From Nipponacmea schrenckii (lineage: Eukaryota > Mollusca > Gastropoda > Lottiidae), in the NCBI GenBank assembly GCA_030562195.1, contig CM060199.1, forward strand, positions 20,108,338-20,172,337: a stretch of DNA of 64,000 bases, in the 5' to 3' direction. The notes below the pieces were generated by a model. That model did no database searches, was not told where the DNA came from, and saw only the letters and a list, made by a program, of their open reading frames with translations. Positions 33,821 to 43,356 of this stretch are shown here, piece after piece. The position numbers and the translations under genes are program-made. Position 1 is the stretch's first letter. Every line of letters begins with the position of its first letter.

Positions 33821-34573
33821 TTAGGGGGAAACATGAACAAAGGATTCGTTGGCTGCTTGGACCGGCCTTGGGGTGCGGGTATTGCGTAAACCAGCACGGA
33901 AGGTTTCTTTCATGGTCGTATTTTCAGTAAGAGATAAGAAATCACTATTAGTTTTAACTAACACAACTTTGCCTTCAAGAGTTTTCACAAAAATGATACC
34001 ATCTCTTATCCACGATTTTTCTATTTTCCTTTCACGACACATTTTACGAATTTTATATGCCAGTTCCGCTCTTGTCTTAGTTAGATCGTCATTAATGGAC
34101 AAGGGATGCTGTTTTAGCAGGTTTGAGGCATTGGATTGTTTGATCGATTGAAGTTTTCTGGCATTTGTAACAAATTTACGTTTAGTGGCATAACCTTTGA
34201 AGCGCACAATAATAGGTCGTGGTTTCTGGATTTTATCATACTTCTCGGGTGGTCCTACTCGATGACTCCGATTTATTTCATCCGAGTTTATGTCAACTCC
34301 GATATGATGCCCTACCGCAACAACAAGTTCATCTGTGGATTCCTTTTCAGTTTCTACTATTCCTGAAATCCTTATACCCTCTCTACGCCCATATTGTTCG
34401 AGCTCGTCCAGTTTATCATTGACGATTTCAAATTCTAGAGTCTTGTTTGCTATCTCGTTTTATAATTCTGAAACTCTGTTTTGGAGACACCTTACGAGCT
34501 CTACAATCTTCGGTTCCACGCGTGTAAATTGTTCTTTGTTTCTCCGACATATTGTTTGGAGCATTTCTAACAT
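33821..34573 (-). pseudogene. LINE ORF1 (L1-type, one stop)
   Basis: From ATG at 34573 the minus strand reads a coiled-coil region, then ELEQYGRREGIRISG, VGVDINSDEINRSHRVG without a break (residues in H-I-G-V-D-I-N order), KPRPIIVRFKGYATKRKF and TKTRAELAYKIRKMCRER. These are the RRM-like and C-terminal blocks of L1-type ORF1 (Transposase_22-like). A TAA in the coiled coil at about 34460 interrupts it. Coupling of this ORF1 type to the DVHPNPG-type ORF2 is notable. Confidence 0.75.
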
Positions 34574-34739
34574 GAAATTAAATATATTAGATTCGAGTTT
34601 TCACATGTTAGGTGCTCTTGGATTGGGTATCTTTTATTTGCTGAGTTACCTTAAATGATGAGTTTCTGATATATAGGGACATATTTTGCATGTACTTGAC
34701 ATACATGGAGCACTCCTTAACCCTGGAGGTACTTCGGCA

Positions 34740-35376
34740 AATTCAGTTAAATCGTAAACTAGTTTAAACAATATTTTATTCATTGTACATAATATATTTA
34801 CAAATATATATAATTAGGGTTTCGGAAACAAGCCGAGGCTTATGCTAATCCGTCACCAATTAGAATTTACAAAACAAAAATTAAGGAATCTATAAATAGA
34901 TAATAATAAAATAGTTTAACATGCTGAATTTAATCATATTTATACTAATATTTAACATCAAATGTGCAAATGTGCATAGTGTGTCCACACCAGACAGGGA
35001 TCGTCATCAACAAGTATTCTGTACGTCAATAAGCACAAGCGAAATTACAGACTAGCACAGCCGGGCTGGTCAAACTGGAGACTGCGTTGACTTTAGATAC
35101 ATCTATTAAGGACTTAACTATTACAGGATCAAACAACTATGGTAAGTATTTAAGATCAACAACTAGGGTAAATATTCAGGTTCCAAGTTTGGGTAAGTAT
35201 TTCAGAATCAAGAGCTAGGGTAAGTATTTAGGATCAGCAACTAGGGTAAATATACAAGTCCTAAGTCCTAACTACCTGGGTTGATGATGATGCCAGATTT
35301 CCCAGCCATCATTGGAACCATTACAACACAGTCGGGCCCTGCACCATATATAATATATATATAATATGCCTCCATA
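34740..35376 (-). mobile_element. 5'-truncated LINE insertion with 22-bp target duplication
   Basis: The insert is flanked by an exact 22-base direct repeat (34718-34739 and 35377-35398, containing ccctggaggtacttcggca). Its left end holds the LINE 3' tail in minus orientation (attttattcattgtac with aacaatatt). It contains an internal ~27-bp tandem repeat (ctagggtaagtattt words, about 35130-35260). Confidence 0.8.
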
Positions 35377-35528
35377 TAACCCTGGAGGTACTTCGGCATG
35401 AAGTCTCCTTTTTACTATCTGTGCTTAAGTGGAATTTTTTATGTTTCGTTAAAATCGTGTGCCCACGCTGTTTCAGTTTTGAGAAAACAATCGTACAGAC
35501 TTGGTCGAAATAAGAAGATCTTGTGAAA

Positions 35529-35896
35529 ATTCGGTTAAATCGTAAACTAGTTTAAACAATATTTTATCCATTGTACATAATATATTTACAAATATATATA
35601 ATTAGAGTTTCGGAAACAAGCCGAGGCTTATGCTAATCCGTCACCAATTAGAATTTACAAAAGAAAAATTTAAGAATCTATAAATAGATAATAATAAAAT
35701 AGTTTAACATGCTGAATTTAATCATATTTATACTAATATTTAACATAAAATGTGCAAATGTGCATAGTGTGTCCACACCAGACAGGGATTGTCATCAACA
35801 AGTATTCTGTACGTCAATAAGCACAAGCGAAATTACAGACTAGGACAGCCGGGCTGGTCAAACTGGAGACTGCGTTGACTTTAGATAAATCTATTA
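35529..35896 (-). mobile_element. Second LINE 3'-end fragment
   Basis: Nearly identical to 34741-35105 (offset 788 bp) but with different flanks. It is cut at 35896 where the DIRS element's terminal repeat begins, so the DIRS inserted into or beside this copy. Confidence 0.75.
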
Positions 35897-35972
35897 AGGG
35901 GTCACACGAGATTGCATTACGCATGCGCTAGGATCAGGTTTCAGCATTGGTGTATAATATTAAGACAATAGA

Positions 35973-36003
35973 GGGGTCACACATGGGTGGGCATGTGACC
36001 CCT
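35973..36003. repeat. Hairpin in DIRS left end
   Basis: ggggtcaca and tgtgacccc pair across a short gtgggcat-type loop. The stem repeats the ggggtcacac word that opens the element at 35898. Confidence 0.6.
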
Positions 36004-36190
36004 TAGCACCATTAGATTGCTTGGCAGAATTACAATCAAACTTCACCTTAAGGTAAGTCTCGTTTAATTTTTAAATTCTACCAACCAATCCTGGTGCTAT
36101 AAGCGGCCCCACGAGATGTTCAAAGCTGTCTTTATATTCATAAAGTAAAAGTTATCAGTAACTTAAGTTAAATATTTTAATAAACACAAT

Positions 36191-37219
36191 TTACATCTTC
36201 TTTTGTGATAATAATTTTTCTTCATAATTGTCAGTACATGGAACAACACTTTTATTATAATATGTAGCAAAAGTTGAAGCTGATGACCAACCAGCCTTAT
36301 TTAGAATAGTTTCAAGAGGTACTTGAAGTTTATTAGCTGCAGACACACTAGCTGCTCTAGTACTATGGGCTTTATATATAGTTGTATCAATGCCAGTTTG
36401 ATTCAGTCCATTTTTTATCCAACGACTAACAGTATCCCATGATATCGAATGATGTGGTTTTGAGCATGAAATAAGTAACATAGTCTCTGTTCCTAGCAGG
36501 GTTTTAGTTCTGAGCAGATACTCATTCAGGGTAGTAATCGGGGCATAATCGTCTATCTGGAGCATACGCTTTGATCGTAAAACTGCAGATTTTTTTTCCG
36601 GGTCTAGACTGTTTAATATGCTGGGATAATCCGAATGTAAACCGATTACTAGAGATATTCATGTCATTAATGTTTAATAGATGCACACTCTGTCCTCTTT
36701 GAGCAGAAACTAAAACAAGCAAAATGACAAGTTTCATGGATAAATCTTTCAATGATAGTAATTTAACTGGTGATAATGTTTTAAGAAATTGAAATAAAAT
36801 GTTCACATCCCAAATTTGTTCATATTTTTGTATCACATGTTTATTTTCAAAAACTCCCTTCAAAAACCTCACAATAAGAGGATGGTCTCCAATAGTAGAA
36901 CCAGAAGTATCTGTGATAGCCGACAACGAGCTTCGTGCCGTATTTAAGGCGCTATAACTTAAACCTTGATTATATAAACTTAATAAAAACTCCAACACAA
37001 TGTCTATACTTGCAGAAAAGGGGTAAATTTTTCTTGGTCTGTAAATGTAAACCATTTATCCCAGAAAACCAGGTATTGTTTGACTGTAGATTTTCTCCAG
37101 GAATCCCATAACACTTTGATGACTCCTTCAGAAAATCCTTTTTTATTCCAATGACTCCGGATACGGGAAATGCTGCTAACTTTAAATCCTTCAGATGGGG
37201 ATGACTGGTCTTGTCCCAA
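36191..37219 (-). pseudogene. DIRS tyrosine recombinase (frameshifted)
   Basis: There are three overlapping frames. N-terminal part: WRKSTVKQYLVFWDKW. Catalytic part: the first Arg in SAQRGQSVHLLN, then AHSTRAAS (the H-x-x-R pair), AGWSSASTFATYYNK with the nucleophile Tyr. Frameshifts fall near 37020-37050 (a short G/A homopolymer) and near 36540 (a C run). The catalytic residues are present, but no single frame encodes them all. The enzyme integrates circular DNA intermediates in this retrotransposon class. Confidence 0.8.
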
Positions 37220-37462
37220 GGTAAATGTAGTCTGGTTTAAATGACCATTCTGTACGATCAGAAAATTTCTTGAGGCTTAGTCAGCTGAAGAGTTATCTGT
37301 TTCCTTTTATATGCGTAATACAAAATTGTATATTATTTTGAATACATATGGACCAAATAGATTGAGCCATCATGTCACATGATATTGAGTGTATTCCACC
37401 CATTTCCTTCAGGTAACTAACAGCAGTGGTATTGTCACTCTGTATAAGTATTGTTTTATGCT

Positions 37463-38685
37463 TTAACATAGAAAAGAGAGAAGACCTATTTCTATTGCTT
37501 TCATTTCTAGGACATTAATATGGGCCTGTTTCTCTGCAAGACCCCACCTTCCATTTGCCTTGTGATCTTTTAAACATGCTCCCCAGCCTAAATTGTTGGC
37601 ATCAGTTCGAAGGATGAGCTCTGGATTACATAGTTTTAGGGATTTGTAAGAACCTTTTATATTAGACAGCCGCCATTTAATTTGTGAAGTGGCCTTTTCG
37701 GAAATGATCATTTTTGAATCAAAATTACCTTTACTACGTTTAAGTGCTTCAATCTTATCTCTTTCAATGTCTCTTTAATAGAGCTTGCCATACTTAACAG
37801 ATGGGAAAGAAGCTACTATTTTTCCAATGAAAACAGCCAAATATCTAATCTTAATTGCATTTTTGTTTAAAATATCTGAACCAATGTTAATAATATTTTC
37901 AGCTTTCTCATCATCCATGGCAATCGTCATATCAGCTGAATTAATCCAAAACCCAAAAAATTTAATAGTTTGTGTGGGTATTAATTGTGATTTATCAAAA
38001 TTGATTGTAAAACCTAAATTTGAAAACATTTCAACAGCTTGATTTACTGCAGATTGACATTCTTCTTTATCTGAATGTGAAAGGAGACTATCATCTATAT
38101 AACCTAAGCAATTAATATTACTTTTTCTCAAAGTTGAAAAGACCACTTTACAAATTTTTGTGAAAATACGTGGCCCTGAAGAAAGTCCATTTGGCAAGCA
38201 GGTAAATTGATAGAGAGTGTTTTCCTATCGAAATTTCAAATATTTTCTGTAGTGAGGGTCAACATTTACAGAAAAATAAGCTTCAGACAAATCTACTGAA
38301 GTCATATAAGAATTTTGTGTTATCAAAGAGATCGCTGTGACAATTGACTCCATTTTAAAATGATTGTAAACTATATGTTGATTCAATTCTCTAAAATTTA
38401 ATATCATTCTGTACGAATTATTTTCTTCTCTCTCAAAAATATTGGAGATATAAATTGATCTTTAGAATCATTCACAATTTCAATAATCCGTTTCTTAAGG
38501 TAAGTGTTCACTTGTTCAGTGACTAAGTTATGCTCATGATCAGAAAATTGAATAATTTTTGGTTCATATTGTTGTTTCGGACAACAATTATTCATAAATT
38601 CCATATGAATACCTTTAATATAAGTCCTATCTGAAGTTATTTGTTTCCAATTATCGTAGAAAAATCTCAATCTACCTGCTGTCAA
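37463..38685 (-). pseudogene. DIRS reverse transcriptase-RNase H (frameshifted)
   Basis: Minus-strand blocks in order: FLREKK then ILNFRELNQHIVYNHFKM (fingers), VDLSEAYFSVNV (first catalytic Asp), LPNGLSSGPRIFTK, the YIDDSLL box, FTINFDKSQLIPTQ, FFGFWINS, then RNase H with LRTDANNLGWGACL and INVLEMKAIE. Breaks occur near 38405, 38210 and 37740. Confidence 0.8.
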
Positions 38686-38699
38686 ATGATGCCTATCAG

Positions 38700-39399
38700 G
38701 GGTATTAGATAACTCACCTACTTGTAAATTATCAACTTCATTTAGTTGCCTTTCCGTTTCCGTTGTCCTTCTTTTGAGCCTTGCGCCAAAAAATGACGCC
38801 TTGAACCAATATCCGACTGATTATATCTGTTTGGTTGAAAAGATCTCCCATAAGGCCTGCCTCGACCTCTGCTATATGGATTGAATCTATTGCTTCCTCT
38901 CATAAAGTTATGTATCGGACTTGGTCTTTGATAATAATTACTGCCACTAACAGCTTTCTGACCTATCTTCTGTGCAGTTCCCAGATCTCTAACATTTTTT
39001 ACTATGTCTTCACCAAATAGTAGTTCTGGTGTCGTTATTGAAGCTGACTATAGAGCTCTAAATTCTCGTCTAATCTCTCGTCTTAACAAGTCTTTCCTTA
39101 TAGCCTAGATGAGACAGCAATTGATCAAGCAATTTCTTAGGTACATGTTTTTTGGGGCTGAATAAAAGTTCCAAAATCTTACCATTGACAATACCAGTCT
39201 TAACAACACCACCCTGGATTTTTTGAATATTCTTATCATTGGTTCTAGTGTTTCCAGTAACATTGTCCCACACTACTTTGTTCAAGTCTGGCTCATTCAG
39301 CACAAGGCAATTTTCAGGTCTTTCATATTTTTTCATGCGTTCCATCAATGAAGCATCTTCTTTTGTTTCCCTCATGTGAAAATAAAGGGGTAACCACAT
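38700..39399 (-). pseudogene. DIRS gag, C-terminal part
   Basis: Minus strand: RETKEDASLMERMKKYERPE, KKLLDQLLSHLGYKERL, then a frameshift near 39075, LLFGEDIVKN and a basic Arg-Gly tail (YSRGRGRPYGRSFQP). The 5' end is interrupted at 39399 by the BEL element, and the frame resumes on the other side of it at 46765. Confidence 0.65.
39395..39399. repeat. Target-site duplication of BEL element, left
   Basis: cacat directly precedes the 5' LTR. The same five bases follow the 3' LTR at 46760-46764. Five bases is usual for BEL/Pao. Confidence 0.8.
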
Positions 39400-40059
39400 T
39401 GTTACCTTCCTACTAATTGAATGCGTGTGATTCCGTAAATAAGTATGCTATCGAACGCGATTTATATCTACGAACTGAATCGAACGCAGCAGCACTGGAA
39501 AGTGAAGACTATTGTATAACACCTGCATTGTTTGATAATTATACGGATAGTTATTAGTTACTGGTTATTCTAGTCTATCAATGACCGCTCGAGAACAACA
39601 GAAGAATCCCGCATCAAAGGATCGGACTTATTTCTTAATTTGAGATCTGTGGCTAAAAACATTCGGTATTAATCTTAAATTATCGTTTCTTTGACTGTAT
39701 CTCCTGCGTATTAGACATGTGTGTTTGCTCTTTTGCTTGATTTCTACGCAATTTGAACTTTCTCCCCCCACTCACGCTGGAATTTACTGTATTACCCATA
39801 ATGCTTTGTAGTGTTGACATTTTGATTTATTTACTTTCAGTTAATCATCTTCGAATCATCATAGAATATGGTAACCCTATTGTTATGACAACCTTTCATC
39901 ACTTATGTAACAACATTATTGAAATTATAATACTAAGAATTAAAGAATTATTATTGTATAAAGATAGTACTATTTTGGACTTGGTGTTGGTACCTAAACT
40001 TGATGACTTATTGAAGGTTGCTGGGGTAGATGTATAGATAGATGCATTGACGAACCACA
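39400..40059 (+). repeat. BEL/Pao 5' LTR
   Basis: Begins TGTTACC and ends ACCACA (TG...CA), 660 bp. Compared with the 3' LTR I see one substitution (near 39613, t for c) and one missing g near 39712. A 94-codon ORF inside is identical in both LTRs only because the LTRs are, so it is not counted as a gene. Confidence 0.9.
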
Positions 40060-40096
40060 TTTTTCATTAACGAATAAGCTAATCTAAAGATTAGAA

Positions 40097-43000
40097 ATGA
40101 GTCGAAAAAGCGAGATTCTTGCAGCTACCAATACTGCAGATAATGAAGCCGAAAAAAGACAGAGAAAACTCACAGAAAAGGCCAGACTTTTAAAACTGGA
40201 GAAAGCAGCTCTTGCCAGAGATGTTGCTTATAACAGACTAAGAATAAGAATGAAACACATGAAGGAGCATATGAATCAATATGACCATGCTACTATGTTA
40301 AGAGAATATTCCACTTGGATGATGTTATATGAAGACTTTCAGTCTGAACATGACTCTTATTGTTCAAATTTGAATAAAACAGAACTTGAAGAATATTTTC
40401 AAGAATACTATAATGAGAAGGAAAAGGGTATAACAGAATTCAAGAAGATGTTCGATGGATTGTATAAAAGTAATCCACAAACAAGGGATACAGAACCAGT
40501 TAAAGAAACAGATTTAGATCCAACTACAGAATATGATGCAGATCCACATTTGGAAGGAAATACAGATCCCTTCATCAGAAAGAATAGAGATCATGTCAAG
40601 AAAAAGGATATAGATTCACAAAATAGAAGTGAAAGGAAATCAGATGAAGAAAGTGAGGTTAGACCAGAAGATAGTGTTTCCCAGTACTCCAGACGCTCAA
40701 ATAGGTCTAGATTATCACTAGAAAAGAGTGAATCTCTGATTGAACAAAAACAGAGATTATTAAAGGAAAAAGAAGAGCTTGAAGTTTTAAAGATTAAATT
40801 GAAATATAAACAAGAAATCCTCGAATTAAAGGAAGAGCTAGCAGATATAAGAACAGCAAACCAAGATACAATATCTGAAAGAAGTAGCCATAAAACAGTC
40901 AGAGGTTCCAGAAGCAATTGTTTGAATCCTTTAGCTCAGACATTCGTACCAAATAATGAAGATATGACACTTAAAACTTTATTGCAGAATATTAGAAGGC
41001 CAGTCCTTGAAATCAAAAAATTTGGTGGAGATTCCACAGAATTTAAAGGTTTTATGCGGCAATTCCAAACTAAGATTGTCAACAACACATCTACTAATGA
41101 CGAAAGAATGGCTTACTTGCAACAGTATACATACGGTCAACCAAACATGATAGTATCTGGACACAGTCACCTGGATGCTGATATTGGTTTTCCTAAGGTA
41201 TTACAAGAATTTGAAGAACGATATGGCGACCCTGTTCGAATGTCGAATGAGTTCATTAATAAGGTTTTGCACTTTGACCCAATTAAATATGACGACTATA
41301 GTAAACTAGACGAATTTAGTATATTGCTGACTGACTGCAAAAATGCTGCCTCGACTATCGATAACTTTAATTTAGATAACCCTGATAATATGAAACGACT
41401 ATTAAGTAAACTACCATTTTCTATGCAAGACCGATGGCTTTCAATGCTTCATAATAAAGACATTCCTAAGACTAAGGTTAATTTTGAGACATATGTTGAC
41501 TTCGTTAAGCGCGAAGCGAGAAAAGCGAACGATCCTATATATGGTAGGGCAGCTATGAAACAGTATAATAACACAAAGACACCAACTACTAAGACAAAAC
41601 AAATTCAAAAGGCATATGATGGTTTTACTAAATCAAGACCAAAAGGAAGTTTTGCAACAAACCTGAAGGATACCAAGGAGATATGCAGCTATTGCAAACT
41701 TGAACATTCCATTAACGTGTGTAAACGGTTTGGTAATTTAGAGTACGATAAACGAATAGAGTTCCTAAAATCAAGTGGATTCTGCTACGGTTGCCTTAAA
41801 AGAGGACACATGAAAACAAATTGTAGTAATAAACTCTCTTGTGACAAATGTAATCTGAAGCACCCTACAATACTTCACTCTGATTCAAAACCAACAGTAG
41901 TTAAAGTAGAGAAGAAAGATGGTGTGAAGACAATTGTGACAGATGAGAATAGTAACAGCATTCAATCTTCTGCAGTAGATGGTAAGAATATGGGAGCCGG
42001 TAATGATTCAGAAGAATGTACTATGGCTATAGTTCCTGTAAAAGTTATGACCAAAAATGGTTTGGCTCCGCAAGATACATACGCATTTCTAGATCCAGGG
42101 AGTAATGTGTCCTTTATCAGTTCTTTCTTACTGAAGAATTTAGGCCTTCAAGGAACAAAGACAAGGATTAAACTAAATACAATGGGAGACAGTATTACTA
42201 TTACGTCTGATGTAATCAAGGACCTGCAGATATTCAGTTACGACATGTCAGATAGTATCATCATTTCTAAGTTGTATTCAAAGGATGATATGCCAGTTAA
42301 CCAAAACCATATACCAACAGCGAAGGATGTCGAACAATTTCCTCACTTGAATGGTTTACCAATTTATCACCCTAACTGCAGAATAGGTTTACTAATAGGT
42401 AATAACGTACCTTGCGCTTATACACCGAAGAAGATTATAACTGGTCCAAGAAATAGTCCGCATGCATCTTTAACAGCTATTGGTTATATCTTATGGAACG
42501 TTATTAGACAAAAACCATCTTCGAACGAATTTAGAGCCAACTTCGTCAATCTTATTTCTGAATATAATCATCTGAATGAATTAGACAGAATGGTAAGGTT
42601 ATCAACTGAAGTAGAATTTCCTGAAAGTATCAGTGCAGAGAAAGAAGAACCATCTTTGATGGATAAGAAATTTATGATGAAGGCCGAAGAATCAATTAAA
42701 CTGGTTGATAATCACTATGAGGTTGCATTACCTTTCAAAGATCCGAACATAGAACTACCTGATAATCATATTATGGTTCTGAACCGATTGAATAATTTGA
42801 AGCATAAATTACAAAGAAATCAAGAATTCTACAACGACTATATTACATTCATGAACTCGATTCTGGAAAACGGTTATGCTGAAGAAATAGCAAATGAGGA
42901 ATCAGCAGAATCAGACAGGAATCCAAAGACTTGGTACATTCCGCATCATGGCGTCTACCACAAGCAAAAGCACAAACTTCGAGTTGTATTTGACTGTTCT

Positions 43001-43354
43001 GCTCGATATAATGGTATAAGCCTTAACGATACTCTGATTGGTGGACCAAATCTAGCTAATAATCTGGTTGCCGTTTTACTACGATTTAGGATTGGTAAAA
43101 TTGGAATAATGGCAGATATTCAGGCTATGTTCCACCAGGTTAAAGTACCGCCGAACGATCGAGATAGTCTAAGGTTCTATTGGTGGAAAAATGGGAATCT
43201 GGAAACTGAACCGTTAATGTATAGAATGACATCACATTTATTTGGAGCTGTATCGTCTCCATCTATAGCGAATTATGCTCTACGTCAAACAACCATTGAT
43301 TTTGAAGATATATTGAAGATATATTCAGCACAGAAGTTAGAAATACAGTACTAA
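40097..43354 (+). CDS. BEL/Pao gag-protease-RT (N-terminal part, truncated by frameshift)
   Basis: This is 1085 codons from ATG. Residues ~20-280 are charged with coiled-coil stretches. About 300-470 is the gag capsid-like (DUF1759-type) region with FGGDSTEFKGFMRQF. About 530-600 holds Cys/His knuckles (CSYCKLEHSINVC, CYGCLKRGHMKTNC, CDKCNLKH). About 640-780 is the retropepsin-like domain with LDPGSNVSFIS, where DPG stands for the usual DSG/DTG. RT begins at ~940 (VVFDCSARYNGISLND, MADIQAMFHQVKVP). An 11-bp tandem duplication at 43304-43325 shifts the frame, so it ends at 43354 just before the YVDD box. The element cannot make an intact RT from this copy. Confidence 0.9.
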   Translation: MSRKSEILAATNTADNEAEKRQRKLTEKARLLKLEKAALARDVAYNRLRIRMKHMKEHMNQYDHATMLREYSTWMMLYEDFQSEHDSYCSNLNKTELEEYFQEYYNEKEKGITEFKKMFDGLYKSNPQTRDTEPVKETDLDPTTEYDADPHLEGNTDPFIRKNRDHVKKKDIDSQNRSERKSDEESEVRPEDSVSQYSRRSNRSRLSLEKSESLIEQKQRLLKEKEELEVLKIKLKYKQEILELKEELADIRTANQDTISERSSHKTVRGSRSNCLNPLAQTFVPNNEDMTLKTLLQNIRRPVLEIKKFGGDSTEFKGFMRQFQTKIVNNTSTNDERMAYLQQYTYGQPNMIVSGHSHLDADIGFPKVLQEFEERYGDPVRMSNEFINKVLHFDPIKYDDYSKLDEFSILLTDCKNAASTIDNFNLDNPDNMKRLLSKLPFSMQDRWLSMLHNKDIPKTKVNFETYVDFVKREARKANDPIYGRAAMKQYNNTKTPTTKTKQIQKAYDGFTKSRPKGSFATNLKDTKEICSYCKLEHSINVCKRFGNLEYDKRIEFLKSSGFCYGCLKRGHMKTNCSNKLSCDKCNLKHPTILHSDSKPTVVKVEKKDGVKTIVTDENSNSIQSSAVDGKNMGAGNDSEECTMAIVPVKVMTKNGLAPQDTYAFLDPGSNVSFISSFLLKNLGLQGTKTRIKLNTMGDSITITSDVIKDLQIFSYDMSDSIIISKLYSKDDMPVNQNHIPTAKDVEQFPHLNGLPIYHPNCRIGLLIGNNVPCAYTPKKIITGPRNSPHASLTAIGYILWNVIRQKPSSNEFRANFVNLISEYNHLNELDRMVRLSTEVEFPESISAEKEEPSLMDKKFMMKAEESIKLVDNHYEVALPFKDPNIELPDNHIMVLNRLNNLKHKLQRNQEFYNDYITFMNSILENGYAEEIANEESAESDRNPKTWYIPHHGVYHKQKHKLRVVFDCSARYNGISLNDTLIGGPNLANNLVAVLLRFRIGKIGIMADIQAMFHQVKVPPNDRDSLRFYWWKNGNLETEPLMYRMTSHLFGAVSSPSIANYALRQTTIDFEDILKIYSAQKLEIQY
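43304..43325 (+). repeat. 11-bp tandem duplication (frameshift)
   Basis: gaagatatatt is exactly repeated twice in a row. Eleven is not a multiple of three, so everything downstream is in another frame. Confidence 0.9.
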
Positions 43355-43356
43355 CT

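Larger units (their letters stand above)
30841..34690 (-). mobile_element. Decayed two-ORF LINE retrotransposon
   Basis: On the minus strand ORF1 (33821-34573), an endonuclease start (about 32760-33120) and reverse transcriptase (31075-32715) lie in the expected order. The 3' end carries a tattgtttaaat tail word shared with the LINE fragments at 34740 and 35529. The EN start contains DVHPNPGQ and VHLNIRSLR, then SETWLDDSTDID. The EN C-terminus and the start of RT are deleted: the reading passes from an EN block near 32745 straight into the RT YRPISLLS block at about 32705. Confidence 0.75.

Noticed and set aside
39753..40037. 94-codon ORF in the BEL LTR, repeated at 46453-46737
   Set aside because: The two copies are identical only because the LTRs are. 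It has no domain and lies in a region that includes the transcription and polyadenylation signals.
40591..40917. 108-codon Ser/Leu-rich minus-strand ORF
   Set aside because: Antisense of the BEL gag coiled-coil region.
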